Assembly: GCA_028681335.1 (NCBI GenBank) | Contig: JAQUIT010000006.1 | Location: forward strand, 124,001 to 188,000 | Direction: 5' to 3' | From: Desulfuromonadaceae bacterium | GTDB taxonomy: Bacteria > Desulfobacterota > Desulfuromonadia > Geobacterales > Pseudopelobacteraceae | DNA length: 64,000 bases | Shown here: positions 15,219 through 24,205 of the stretch, one piece after another | Layout: each line of letters opens with the position of its first letter | Position numbering within the stretch: position 1 is the stretch's first letter | Notes under the pieces: model-generated | The model's database searches: none | What the model was told of the DNA's origin: nothing | What the model saw: the letters and a program-made list of their open reading frames with translations, nothing else | Translations under genes and position numbers: made by a program

Positions 15219-16187
15219 TTACTCCACAGCCGCCTCTATTGTTGCGTCTCTCTTCCTGTAATTGCCATAATCCTCGACAATACAAATGGGGCGCCCCTTA
15301 ACCTCGTCGTATATCTTCGACAGATACGTACCGAGCAGACCGATGCCGATCATGATGACACTCGACAGGATAAGCATTACGATGATCACTGTCGTAAAAC
15401 CGCTAAAGGCGTTGCCGACCAGCTTGTTGTATAACGTCTGAATCCCCAGCAGAAACGAGAACATCAGGGTAAAAACCCCCAGCACGGAAACAATCTGCAA
15501 AGGCCTTTGCGAGTGAGAGGTAACGGCGTCAATAGAAAGCCGGAACAGGCCCAGTGTGTTCCACTTCGTCGTCCCGGCATTTCTGTCTTCAACTTCAAAC
15601 TCCAACGTAACATGATGTAAGCCTATCCAATGGGTGAGCCCGCGGAAAAAGCGGGTCTTTTCTTCAATACTGTTCAAAATGCCGATGGCTTTTCTATCCA
15701 GCAGCTTGAAATCCGATGCCCCGGCAAAATCTATCCCAGTCAGGCCGCTGAAGATTTTGTTGAAGACGGCACTCGCCATCCTTCTGAAGATATTTTCCTT
15801 ACGCCTTCTGGTTTTCACCGCGTCAACGATATGTGCGCCCTTTTCCCACTCACCAATCATATCCGGGATAAGATGCGGCGGGTGCTGGAGATCGGCATCT
15901 ATGATAATTGCGCCATCCGAAGCGCAATGCTTGAGTCCGGCTGCTATGGCCGCTTCCTTGCCGAAATTCCTCGAAAGCTTGACGAGACAGATATTGTCTC
16001 GCGATGAAGCCAGCTTTCTGATTTCCAGGCAGGTATTGTCGCTACTGCCGTCATCGACAAAGATAAAGGTACAGAGGTATTCCATTCCGGCGAGATGCGT
16101 ATCGACCCTGTCTACCAGGGAAAGGATATTTAGTTCCTCGTTATAACAGGGGATCACCACGTCGATAGTCCTCTTTCGGGTTTCCAT
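15219..16187 (-). CDS. GT2 polyprenyl-phosphate glycosyltransferase (GtrB/ArnC/DPM1-like)
   Basis: About 322 residues from ATG 16187, chosen because AAGGAGAG precedes it; an upstream ATG has no ribosome site. The GT-A fold shows TIDVVIPCYNEELNI at the start, the FVDDGSSDNT motif, DADLQHPP (metal-binding DxD region) and DFKLLDRKAI. Two transmembrane helices near the C-terminus (IVSVLGVFTLMFSFLLGI, FTTVIIVMLILSSVIMIGIGLLGTYLS) match the GtrB/ArnC class, which loads a sugar on undecaprenyl phosphate on the cytoplasmic face. It heads the operon with the EamA-like and YfhO-like genes. Confidence 0.9.
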   Translation of the reverse strand: METRKRTIDVVIPCYNEELNILSLVDRVDTHLAGMEYLCTFIFVDDGSSDNTCLEIRKLASSRDNICLVKLSRNFGKEAAIAAGLKHCASDGAIIIDADLQHPPHLIPDMIGEWEKGAHIVDAVKTRRRKENIFRRMASAVFNKIFSGLTGIDFAGASDFKLLDRKAIGILNSIEEKTRFFRGLTHWIGLHHVTLEFEVEDRNAGTTKWNTLGLFRLSIDAVTSHSQRPLQIVSVLGVFTLMFSFLLGIQTLYNKLVGNAFSGFTTVIIVMLILSSVIMIGIGLLGTYLSKIYDEVKGRPICIVEDYGNYRKRDATIEAAVE

Positions 16188-16701
16188 ATGCTCTCCTTGA
16201 TGAAACCGTTCCACTTGAAAACAGTAAAAAGGTCATCATGAATTATGCCAACGGCACAGGGCCACATTTATTCTTTTAAAACAGGCTGTTAAACAACATA
16301 TGTGCCATACAATGCGGTTCAATAAAGTGGTGCCGTCAGTGCTTGGCAGCCTCCAGCGCCGGATTGGCAGCGCAAAGCACTGCATGTTAAAATTGTTGCG
16401 ATTGTTACGAACGTGTCGCGCCTTCTGGGGATTAAAGGAGACTTGGGGGGAATTGCCTTTTACACTGCAAACCAAATCCCCCCTGCCCCCCTTTTTTAAA
16501 GGGGGGACGCATAGCGGGAGATCAGTAGTAATAGTAATCCTGGGAAAAGCAGTTATCCACGAAAATCACGAAAGACACGAACAAAATCAGAAAGATATGT
16601 ATCTTTACGGTGTAACCTGTTTGGTGAATGACTGTTTTGCTGTAATGGTTTAATTTTCGTGTCTTTTCGTGCTTTTCGTGGACCCAAAAGCCGTTTTCAG
16701 G
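16188..16701. other. Intergenic region with dispersed repeats
   Basis: No gene was seen. It holds a C-rich/G-rich palindrome around 16480-16506 (CCCCCCTTTTTTAAAGGGGGG) and the inverted repeat at 16556-16682 described separately. It separates two minus-strand genes. Confidence 0.5.
16556..16682. repeat. Inverted repeat of CACGAAA-type
   Basis: CCACGAAAATCACGAAAGAC at about 16557 faces GTCTTTTCGTGCTTTTCGTGG ending near 16681, with a roughly 75-base unrelated middle. It is an intergenic, MITE-like repeat; no transposase. Confidence 0.6.
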
Positions 16702-19185
16702 TTAATTCCGTATCGTATAAGTTATCGTGGCTGATTGCCCGACGTTGCCTGCCGCGTCGTAGGCTTTGGCATACATGCTATGGGTGCCGTTATATTCTGC
16801 CGTAGTCGTCACACAGTACCCGAACGGCGACACGGTCACGGTCCGGTCAAGCCAGCCGTTCACGTAATATTCCACCCTGGTGACAGCCACGTTATCGCTG
16901 GCAGATACGGCGGCGCAGACTGTCCCGCTGACCGTTGAATTGGCGACCGGCGAGGTGATTGCGACCGTGGGAGCGATGGTATCGGACAGCGCATTACTTA
17001 CGGTGACGCCCACCGCCGCGGACTGCCCCATATTGCCGGCGGCGTCATAAGCCCGGGTGGTGAGAGAGTAGGAACCATTCGCGCTCGACGTCGTGTTCCA
17101 GCTGTATGCATAGGGGGAGCTGGTGTCGGTCCCCTTCAGCACGCCGCTGACATAGAATTCAACCCTGCTCACGCCGACGTTGTCGCTGGCGGAAGCGGTG
17201 ATGCTGGTGGTACCGCTGACGGTTGCATTGGCGGCTGGCGAGGTGATTGCCGTAACCGGCGCGGTTGTATCGGTGACGCCGTTGCTCACCGTAACCGCAA
17301 CTGCGGCGGACTGCCCCGTGTTGCCGGCTGCGTCATAGGCCTTGGCAGTGAGAGAGTATAAACCGTTGGCGATTGTGGTCGTATACCAGGTAAAGGTGTA
17401 GGGGGCTCTCGTATCCGTACGGCTCAACGACCCGTTCACATAGAACTCAACCTTGCTTATTCTCGTACTGCTCGTGGCGGTCGCGGCGACATTAACCGTC
17501 CCACTGACCGTTGAACCGGACGCCGGAGCGGTGATAGAAACGACGACCGGGGTGGTCGTACCGCCGACAGTAATGGCCTGCGGCCCAAACACGTTGTTGG
17601 ACTCACTGAGCTCCGTTACCTGCTGCACAGAATCAACCTGGGCCCACATGTTATAAGCGCCAGCCGCAGGATAACTGACGACGAACGTACAGCTGTCTGT
17701 TGCCCCCGCTGCCAATCCACTCTTGGTGCAGGAACCATCTCCGGCCTGCAGAGGCAGCGGTGACGTGGTCAGGTTTTTGTAAAAGTCCATCGCGAAGCTG
17801 CCCGCAGCGGCGTTGCCCTGGTTCTTCACCGTCACCGTCACGTTCACCGTCTGACCTGGCAACGGAGACGCCGGGACCGGCGTGATGCTCTGGACGATCA
17901 GGTCCGGAAGTGATTCCGTTGGGAACAGGGTCGCCCAGCTATAGGTCTGCGGCACGATATGAACCGCCGAGGTAAAAACACCATTCACCAGAGTGGCAAA
18001 TGACACATCGAACTCCATCCTGTCCGGCCTCATAACAACAGTCGTCAGCGTTGGCGCGACAATGTCGGCAACCGCGTCCATCAGAGACCACACCTCATAC
18101 GAATCCACCTTGTGATCGCCGGAACCGTAGAAACCAATCAACCCGTTTCTCAGCGTATTATAACGGGTGACGCTCTCTCCCGACAGAGGCGGCGGAATGA
18201 TTTTAATAAAATGATTGGTGGCCATAATGTGGTTGTAAGTCGGATCGGTATAGGCGGCTTCACGAATCAGATTCAGGTCGTTAGAATCTTCGATGTAATA
18301 CACCGGATCACCCGTATAGAGGTAGGGTGAGCCGATCTGAACAATAAGCGGCGTGAACTCGGAAACCGAGTTCACGATTGATAACGGCTTGGCCGGGAAA
18401 TTGTCCCTGGTCGTGTTCTCGAGAATAGATCGATACACCTCTATTGCCGGGTGGAACGGCCCGACGCTGCTGGAGTTATCGACATTTCCCCCATTCACCA
18501 TCAACGTGATGCCATATTCATTCATGCCGGAGATCAAACCAAACCAGCCGGGCCAGCCAAAAGAGACAAACTTGGGTTTGCCGACCGGTTCATAGGTAAT
18601 AATGAGCTGATCTTTGAGAATATTGCCTTGCAGATCATAGAAAAAGTCATAGTTTCTGGCCATGAGAGTTTCACCGTTTGCGGTCGCGGCCCCCCACGCT
18701 CCTAGGGAAGAACAGCCGAAAAAATATTCGATAAAGAGGTTGAACGCCTTTATATCCCGGTCATCAATGTTTCTCCCCAGGCTCGATACATAGAGACTCT
18801 TGCCGCTGGCAGTCATGCCCGCGACCATGCCGTTGATCTCCTCCAGATATTCGGGGTAAAAGGTGTGATAGAGGGGAATCAGGGCGAGATGGGCGTTGTA
18901 ATCCGCGACCTTCTCAGCCACGGTGGTGCCGCTGGCCAGAACGCCGATCACATAGGTATCAACCAGATCGCGGATTTTGTCGGCCATCAGATAGCCGTGG
19001 GCATACCCCATCTCATAGTAGGAACCCCACAGGCTGAGCACCTGCTGGTTACCGATCTGGCGGATACTGCCGTTGACTGCGGCCTGTGCCGTTGATGCAG
19101 CGGAAAAACCATTGCCAACAATCAGAAAGCAGGCGACGAGCAGAAAAAGATACCTTTTCAATACAGCTCTCAGATACGTTTTCAT
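16702..19185 (-). CDS. Secreted C45-type (NTN) hydrolase with CARDB and three Ig-like repeats
   Basis: About 827 residues from ATG 19185, preferred over the ATG five codons upstream because GGGGAGGTG sits 4 bases before it. A signal peptide (YLFLLVACFLIVGNGFSAAS) is followed by a catalytic domain of about 390 residues. Its GYAHGYLMADKI and FFGCSSLGAWGAATANGETL motifs match C45/phospholipase-B-like NTN hydrolases, where the internal Cys becomes the nucleophile after self-cleavage, with MARNYDFF and SGMNEYGIT also typical. Then come a CARDB adhesion-like domain (PDLIVQSITPVPASPLPGQTV) and three tandem repeats of about 90 residues (ASDNVxVxRVEFYV, GTYDAAGN-like). An extracellular amidase or acyltransferase is inferred; substrate unknown. 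Confidence 0.8.
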   Translation of the reverse strand: MKTYLRAVLKRYLFLLVACFLIVGNGFSAASTAQAAVNGSIRQIGNQQVLSLWGSYYEMGYAHGYLMADKIRDLVDTYVIGVLASGTTVAEKVADYNAHLALIPLYHTFYPEYLEEINGMVAGMTASGKSLYVSSLGRNIDDRDIKAFNLFIEYFFGCSSLGAWGAATANGETLMARNYDFFYDLQGNILKDQLIITYEPVGKPKFVSFGWPGWFGLISGMNEYGITLMVNGGNVDNSSSVGPFHPAIEVYRSILENTTRDNFPAKPLSIVNSVSEFTPLIVQIGSPYLYTGDPVYYIEDSNDLNLIREAAYTDPTYNHIMATNHFIKIIPPPLSGESVTRYNTLRNGLIGFYGSGDHKVDSYEVWSLMDAVADIVAPTLTTVVMRPDRMEFDVSFATLVNGVFTSAVHIVPQTYSWATLFPTESLPDLIVQSITPVPASPLPGQTVNVTVTVKNQGNAAAGSFAMDFYKNLTTSPLPLQAGDGSCTKSGLAAGATDSCTFVVSYPAAGAYNMWAQVDSVQQVTELSESNNVFGPQAITVGGTTTPVVVSITAPASGSTVSGTVNVAATATSSTRISKVEFYVNGSLSRTDTRAPYTFTWYTTTIANGLYSLTAKAYDAAGNTGQSAAVAVTVSNGVTDTTAPVTAITSPAANATVSGTTSITASASDNVGVSRVEFYVSGVLKGTDTSSPYAYSWNTTSSANGSYSLTTRAYDAAGNMGQSAAVGVTVSNALSDTIAPTVAITSPVANSTVSGTVCAAVSASDNVAVTRVEYYVNGWLDRTVTVSPFGYCVTTTAEYNGTHSMYAKAYDAAGNVGQSATITYTIRN

Positions 19186-19571
19186 AGTACACCTCCCCAT
19201 AAAGTGCCTGTTGAAACGGTTTTAGTCAGACGCACAGTATCGGCGTAAAAATTCCGCATTGAGGAGCGACACGGCCCCACCAACAATCGGCAGCAACAAA
19301 CGCGCCAACAGATAACACGCCGAAATACCGTACAATATTCGGCACATCCATTAAAATGGTCCGGTACTATGCAAACTTATCCGACAGGTTGACACAATTA
19401 TTTTACAGTGGGGAATGGACGTAACGGGAGAACTCCTCCGGGGTGTTGGAAACCCCGGAGGTTTTTTGAGCGGTGCAATAAAGACAGGTAACGCTTCTCT
19501 CTCTGATTATCGGTGCCAGGCCCGCGTCCATGCGTACACCCATGGGTCAGGCAAACCATGCCGCGTATCAA
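19186..19571. other. Intergenic region upstream of the C45 hydrolase
   Basis: No gene was identified. It includes the hairpin at 19435-19467 and, on the minus strand, presumably the promoter of the hydrolase gene; no strong consensus hexamers stand out. Confidence 0.4.
19435..19467 (+). terminator. Intrinsic-terminator-like hairpin facing plus
   Basis: CCTCCGGGG and CCCCGGAGG form a perfect 9-bp stem with a 9-base loop, followed by TTTTTT. The T run places its direction on the plus strand, yet the neighbouring genes are all on the minus strand and no plus gene precedes it. Confidence 0.6.
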
Positions 19572-20723
19572 TCACCCCTGTTTTTGCATCCAGCGGGCAA
19601 GGATGCGCTCGCGCCCCTTACCCTCGGCTGCAAGGGCCTGTGCAATACCGAACTCGATACTTTCCTGCGCTTCCTGCCCCTGTAAATAGAGCTGCCACTC
19701 CGGCGTGCCACGATGAGCATCGAGAGTGCCGGTCGCTTTGGCAAGCGAGAGCGTATCCACCATCGCATCGAATTTTGCGATCTCCCGCTGATGCGCTTCA
19801 TACAGAGCGGTCCCTGCCACCTTGCTGAAAGGCTCGTAGTCACTGTATTCGCCGGTGCGGTGGTTCTCGACGCCTGTGGGTGCAGGGTCGAACAGGCAGC
19901 AGAGCGTCACATGCCCGTCATCGATGAACACCTCGTGCTTGTTACGGAGGAATTGCGGCGTCCGGGTCGTTTCGTCAATAAAGCTCTCTTCTTCCGGACT
20001 GCCGGCGGCTTCATTCAGGTGATACGTCGAATCATCATCCAGCTTTAACCACGGCCCCCAGTGCTGTTTTGATTTTGCGTACGGATGTTCGGCCATACGC
20101 ACGCGGGCGTCACCTTGTACGTCATAGCAGACGTTGCACTCCGTCCGGGAATTATAGGACATCTTGAACACCGGTTCGCCATCCTCGTTATGGGGGAGTC
20201 CGGCCACATCGAACATGGTGGTTCTGAACCAGGCCACCGGATTTCCCGATTTTGACAGCAACACCGGGTCGTGGTGCAAAAAGATCCGGCGACTCAGATA
20301 CTGGGGCGTAAAATTCCAGCGCAACGAGTGTGAACCGGCAGCGCAGGCGGCAATAAACGTCTCGTCGCGCAGCAGAAAATCCTTGCCGCGCCCTTGTGAT
20401 GGGTCTGCGCCGGAGACACAGAGGAGTTCGGTTCCCTCCACTCCGTTCAGGACACTCCCTTTGCCGGGGGGGATATAGAGGTGAACGCCTTCCGTCAGAC
20501 GAAAAGGGCTCCTACCCTCTCCGTCCACCAGGATACTTCCGCCCCCCTTAAGAACGCTTATGATGTGACCGACATCTCCCTTCGGCTCAAGCCGCCCCGG
20601 TTCATAGAAACGGACCCGTTCTATATCCAACCCTTCAGGATGCACATCATGATTGAGAATTTCGATTTTGGTAAACTTCTCTCCAGGCTTGCGACACCAG
20701 TTGTTCTTGATAAGCTTTTGCAT
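19572..20723 (-). CDS. Cupin-fold protein of unknown activity
   Basis: A 383-residue soluble protein. The N-terminal part (about residues 20-115) has cupin strands with VRFYEPGRLEPKGDVGHIISVLKGGGSILVD and GVHLYIPPGKGSVLNGVEGTELL. Metal ligands are not obvious, as the usual HxH motif is absent. The C-terminal part is less familiar, with SYNSRTECNVCYDVQGDARV, a segment ending HLNEAAGSPEEESFIDET and HHDPVLLSKSGNPVAWFRT. It lies next to the AMP-ligase, dehydrogenase and carrier-protein genes and may belong to that modification pathway. That link is only by neighbourhood; a 275-base gap with a repeat lies between. Confidence 0.6.
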   Translation of the reverse strand: MQKLIKNNWCRKPGEKFTKIEILNHDVHPEGLDIERVRFYEPGRLEPKGDVGHIISVLKGGGSILVDGEGRSPFRLTEGVHLYIPPGKGSVLNGVEGTELLCVSGADPSQGRGKDFLLRDETFIAACAAGSHSLRWNFTPQYLSRRIFLHHDPVLLSKSGNPVAWFRTTMFDVAGLPHNEDGEPVFKMSYNSRTECNVCYDVQGDARVRMAEHPYAKSKQHWGPWLKLDDDSTYHLNEAAGSPEEESFIDETTRTPQFLRNKHEVFIDDGHVTLCCLFDPAPTGVENHRTGEYSDYEPFSKVAGTALYEAHQREIAKFDAMVDTLSLAKATGTLDAHRGTPEWQLYLQGQEAQESIEFGIAQALAAEGKGRERILARWMQKQG

Positions 20724-20756
20724 AGTTTTCTCCAGTAATTCGTCATTAGTGAGCCG

Positions 20757-20931
20757 CTTGCAAAAGTCTTAGAATTTGACTCCCCCTCCCTTGCCTAGAG
20801 GCACCTACTTCTGGTGACGGGAGACGGTTGGGGGGTGGGTGAAATTGCAACATGCTGATTTCATAGCAACCTCCCCCTCACCCTAACCCTCCCCCGCCAG
20901 GGGGGAGGGAACTTTTTGTGACTTTTGCAAG
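20757..20931. repeat. MITE-like inverted repeat with CTTGCAAAAGTC ends
   Basis: CTTGCAAAAGTC at about 20757 and GACTTTTGCAAG ending 20931 flank G/C-tract palindromes (CTCCCCCTC, CCCTAACCCTCCCCCGCC). It is an intergenic repeat with no coding capacity, sitting between the cupin and AMP-ligase genes. Confidence 0.6.
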
Positions 20932-20998
20932 AGCCTCTATTTAGAGATTGAATAACCACGGCAAAACAAGACCAGCCAAAATACCGCTTGATGCACTC

Positions 20999-22618
20999 CT
21001 AAGGTGGAAGCGCCCATCCATCACTGCCGACAAGTTCCTCACCAAGTTTTTTCCGGTCAACCTTCCCCGACGATGTCATTGGCAGAGAATCCATGAACAG
21101 CATCGTTTCCGGGACCATGTATTTTGGCAGGCGCGGCGTACAGTACCTGACAAGCTCTTCCGTTCCGAGAGAGCATCCTGATGTAGCGGCTATGACGGCA
21201 AAGATGCGGTTGCCGACAAGGTCGTCCGGAATCGGAATAGCGACAGCAGCAACAATTTCGGGATGGCCTGACAGTACCGTCTCAATTTCTGCCAGTTCGA
21301 TACGATACCCCCTGCTTTTGACCATATGATCCTTGCGGCCGCTGAACAGATAATTACCGTCATCATCGATGCGCACGAGGTCGCCGGTTTTATAGACAAT
21401 TTTATCCAGAAAGGGATAGCGAGGGTCCGGCACAAACTTTTCGTTGCTCATCTCCCGATCATCCCAATAGCCGTAAGCCACCGTTGAGCTGCTCACGTAA
21501 AGTTCCCCCTCGTCATCCGGGCGGCTGAGAACCTGCCGCTCCTCGTTCAGGGCGAAAACATCAAAGTTGGGAAACGGCTTGCCGATCGGTATTCTCCAGG
21601 AATCGTCATCCGGTATTTCCGTTATGGGATAGCAGAGGGACGAGTTGGCCTCCGTCTGTCCGTAGATGTTGTAGAACGCGGCATTTTTCATCCGTTTGGC
21701 CAGCAGGCGCAGATACTTGACCGGCATGATATCTCCGGAAAAATGGACCAGGCGCAGCGACTCGAGACTCCTTGACTCCAGCACCCCTTTCTCGGCAAGC
21801 AGTGTCAAGACTGAAGAGACCGAGTTCCAGACCGTGATCCGCTCCTTGTCTATGTATTCAGCCAGTTTCACCGGGAAGGTCGAAAGCATTTCAGGCAGCA
21901 GTACAATTGCAGCCCCCTGTTTGATCGCGACAAAGATGTCGAACACGGAGAGATCGAAATGCAGGGGCGCGTGGCTGCCGAAACGGTCGGATGCCGTGAC
22001 GTTAAAATAATCGGCGGCCATTTCTATGAAGGTGAGCGCATTCAGATGCGATATGGCAACGCCTTTGGGATTTCCGGTGGAACCTGAGGTGTGAAGGATA
22101 TAGGCAGGGCTGCTGTCGGACATCTCCACGGTTTTAAACCCGCCATGGTCGGCAGCGGCTTCGACATCCAGGGACAGACTTTTGCTGACGACAGTGAGAT
22201 GCGTCACCGTCTTGGCATCTTTACCGATAAAGAGCGCCGCACCAATGTTAAGCGCTTCCTCAGAACCCGAGGAGAGCGCCTTCAGGTTGCCGGGCGTCGT
22301 GACGAGGCACTCAATGCCGCAGTGCCGTATCATATACGCGACCCTCCCGGCAGGAGCGGCAGGGTCAATCGGCACGTAGACCGCTCCCGACTTCAATATC
22401 CCGAAGAGCGCAATAATCTGCTCTATAGATTTCGAGAGCATTATCCCGACCCGGTCGCCGGTGCGTATTCCAAGCTGCTGCAGAGACCCGGCAACACCAT
22501 TACTCTGTCGCTCCAGGTCAGAATACGTCACCGCTTTATCTTTAAAGATGACCGCGATGTTGTCAGGATAGTGTGCAGCGCTACGCTGCAGTAGATGATG
22601 AAGTAAATAGTCACGCAT
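20999..22618 (-). CDS. AMP-forming amino-acid/acyl ligase (adenylation enzyme)
   Basis: About 539 residues from ATG 22618, chosen because GGAGAAATG precedes it; the longer frame would overlap the dehydrogenase gene. ANL-family motifs are complete: YILHTSGSTGNPKGVAISH (A3), YNIYGQTEANSSLCYP (A5), GELYVSSSTVAYGYW, YKTGDLVRIDDDGNYLFSGRKDHMVKSRGYRIELAEIE (A7-A8) and SSGKVDRKKL with the catalytic Lys (A10). The stand-alone adenylation domain is DltA/PltF-like, meant to load a separate carrier protein. Such a protein is encoded at 23798, with an acyl-CoA-dehydrogenase-like gene between. Substrate is not readable by eye; proline or another amino acid is an inference. Confidence 0.85.
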   Translation of the reverse strand: MRDYLLHHLLQRSAAHYPDNIAVIFKDKAVTYSDLERQSNGVAGSLQQLGIRTGDRVGIMLSKSIEQIIALFGILKSGAVYVPIDPAAPAGRVAYMIRHCGIECLVTTPGNLKALSSGSEEALNIGAALFIGKDAKTVTHLTVVSKSLSLDVEAAADHGGFKTVEMSDSSPAYILHTSGSTGNPKGVAISHLNALTFIEMAADYFNVTASDRFGSHAPLHFDLSVFDIFVAIKQGAAIVLLPEMLSTFPVKLAEYIDKERITVWNSVSSVLTLLAEKGVLESRSLESLRLVHFSGDIMPVKYLRLLAKRMKNAAFYNIYGQTEANSSLCYPITEIPDDDSWRIPIGKPFPNFDVFALNEERQVLSRPDDEGELYVSSSTVAYGYWDDREMSNEKFVPDPRYPFLDKIVYKTGDLVRIDDDGNYLFSGRKDHMVKSRGYRIELAEIETVLSGHPEIVAAVAIPIPDDLVGNRIFAVIAATSGCSLGTEELVRYCTPRLPKYMVPETMLFMDSLPMTSSGKVDRKKLGEELVGSDGWALPP

Positions 22619-22637
22619 ACCATTTCTCCGGAAAAAC

Positions 22638-23783
22638 TCAGAGTCCGAGAAGGCTCGCAATGATATTTTTCTGAATTTCAGACGTCCCTGAATAAATTTT
22701 CCCGGCAAGGGAGTCCCGCAGATTTTTTTCAAAGTCCATCTCGGTTGAATAGCCATAGGCGCCATGTATCTGCAGCGCCTCCATACAATTCTGCACATAA
22801 CTCTCGCTGACAAACAGCTTGGCGACGGCAGATTCAACCGGCGCCCGTTTCCCTTGCGACTTCAACCAGGCAACCTTGTAGAGAGCAAGCCGGCACAGTT
22901 CGAGCCGGACGTGCATATCGGCAATCTTGTGGGAAACCGCCTGATTTTTACCGATCGGTTTTCCGAACTGTTGGCGCTCGTTTACATGGCGGATACAATC
23001 CTCCAGATCCTTGGCCATGGCACCAACATGGGTGGCGAACAGACAACTGCGCTCCCACTCCATTTCCGAATTGAAGATAGCTCCCCCCGCCCCCTCTTTT
23101 CCCAGCAGATTTTCCTCGGGAACTTCGCAATCCTGGAGGATGACCTCGCCGATCGGGCTCGTCTTCAATCCCATCAGTTCCAGCGGTTTACCGACGGAAA
23201 AGCCAGGGAACCCTTTCTCAACAATGAAAGCCGAAACCCCGGCAAAACCTTTCTTGGCATCAGTCACGGCAAACACCAGCAGCAGATCCGCAATCGGCGC
23301 GTTGGTAATGAACATCTTCGTGCCGTTGATGATGTAGCGATCCCCTTTTTTTTCAGCCTTGCACTTCATACTGAAGGCGTCGGAACCGGAGTCCGCCTCC
23401 GTCATGGCATGCCCACCCTTGAGAGAACCGTTGCAAAGGGAGGAGAGGTAGGTATCCTTTTGGTACTCCGTGCCGAATTTCAGCAGCGGGGATTCGCAGG
23501 TCCAGATATGGGAATTGATCGCAAAGAGAAGACCGCTGTCACGACAGGCATAACCCAACGCCTCCATGGTGACGACGCATGTCATGATATCCATGCCAAG
23601 GCCGCCATATTTTTCCGGCATGGAAAGCCCCTGCACCCCGAATTCAGCACACTTCTCCCACCCCTCCTGATTGAACTCACGGTTTTTTTCCCGCTCTTTG
23701 GCACCTTTATTGAGGACCTTCTCGGCAAATTCGATGGCTGACTTCTTAAAGGTCACCTGATCCTCTGTTAGTGAGAAATCCAT
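22638..23783 (-). CDS. Acyl-CoA-dehydrogenase-fold flavoenzyme, possibly acting on a carrier-bound amino acid
   Basis: A 381-residue protein of full ACAD length. It has the N-terminal helical domain (DFSLTEDQVTFKKSAIEFAEKVL), the FAD-binding GGHAMTEADSGSDAFSM and FITNAPIADLLLVFAVT strands, the EVPEENLLGKEGAGGAIF region and the C-terminal LQIHGAYGYSTEMDFEKNLRDSLAGKIYSGTSEIQKNIIA. It lies between a carrier-protein gene (14 bases upstream) and a stand-alone adenylation enzyme (19 bases downstream). That order is known from prolyl-carrier dehydrogenases such as PltE/RedW. A role in oxidising an aminoacyl-S-carrier is therefore plausible, but ordinary acyl-CoA oxidation cannot be excluded. Confidence 0.88.
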   Translation of the reverse strand: MDFSLTEDQVTFKKSAIEFAEKVLNKGAKEREKNREFNQEGWEKCAEFGVQGLSMPEKYGGLGMDIMTCVVTMEALGYACRDSGLLFAINSHIWTCESPLLKFGTEYQKDTYLSSLCNGSLKGGHAMTEADSGSDAFSMKCKAEKKGDRYIINGTKMFITNAPIADLLLVFAVTDAKKGFAGVSAFIVEKGFPGFSVGKPLELMGLKTSPIGEVILQDCEVPEENLLGKEGAGGAIFNSEMEWERSCLFATHVGAMAKDLEDCIRHVNERQQFGKPIGKNQAVSHKIADMHVRLELCRLALYKVAWLKSQGKRAPVESAVAKLFVSESYVQNCMEALQIHGAYGYSTEMDFEKNLRDSLAGKIYSGTSEIQKNIIASLLGL

Positions 23784-23797
23784 GGACTACCCCTTTT

Positions 23798-24046
23798 CTA
23801 GTTCTGTTCCTGCAGTTCGACCAGCCTGGCCATGCTGGTAAGGCTCTGAAAATTTTCCGGTACAACCTCCTCGTCCGGAATCCTTATGCCAAAATCCTCC
23901 TCCATAAAACTTATCAACTTCATCAGTCCGAGCGAGTCGATGATCCCCAGTTCGAGCAGGTCCTCATCAGGTTCCAGCGTTTTTTTGCCCAGACCGGCCG
24001 CAATTTCCGTAAGCAGATAATTTTCCAGCTTCTTTAGAACGCTCAT
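23798..24046 (-). CDS. Acyl/peptidyl carrier protein
   Basis: An 82-residue acidic carrier protein. The phosphopantetheine attachment serine is in LLELGIIDSLGLMKLISFME, matching the D-S-L motif, with the DFGIRIPDEEVVPENFQSL helix III region after it. It starts the tight gene group carrier-dehydrogenase-ligase on the minus strand. A dedicated carrier beside its own ligase points to a tailoring pathway rather than fatty-acid synthesis. Confidence 0.9.
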   Translation of the reverse strand: MSVLKKLENYLLTEIAAGLGKKTLEPDEDLLELGIIDSLGLMKLISFMEEDFGIRIPDEEVVPENFQSLTSMARLVELQEQN

Positions 24047-24108
24047 CCGGCACCCCCCTTTTGCTATCGATTGGCGCTACTACCACGTAACTTTTATTCT
24101 TTCGCACC

Positions 24109-24191
24109 CAACCCCCTCTAAATCTCCCTTTATCAGGGGAGACTTCAATGCTTCCCCCCTGATAAGGGGGGACTGAGGGGGGTTGGTTTTA
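24109..24191. repeat. Composite palindromic intergenic repeat, copy 1
   Basis: Two adjacent hairpins built from ATCAGGGGAGA and CCCCTGATAAGGGGGG, framed by CCCCCTCTAAATCTCCC and GACTGAGGGGGGTTGG. The same unit lies in reverse orientation at 31508-31600. It sits between the carrier-protein gene and the GNAT gene. Confidence 0.75.
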
Positions 24192-24205
24192 GATGTTCCA
24201 AGGTA

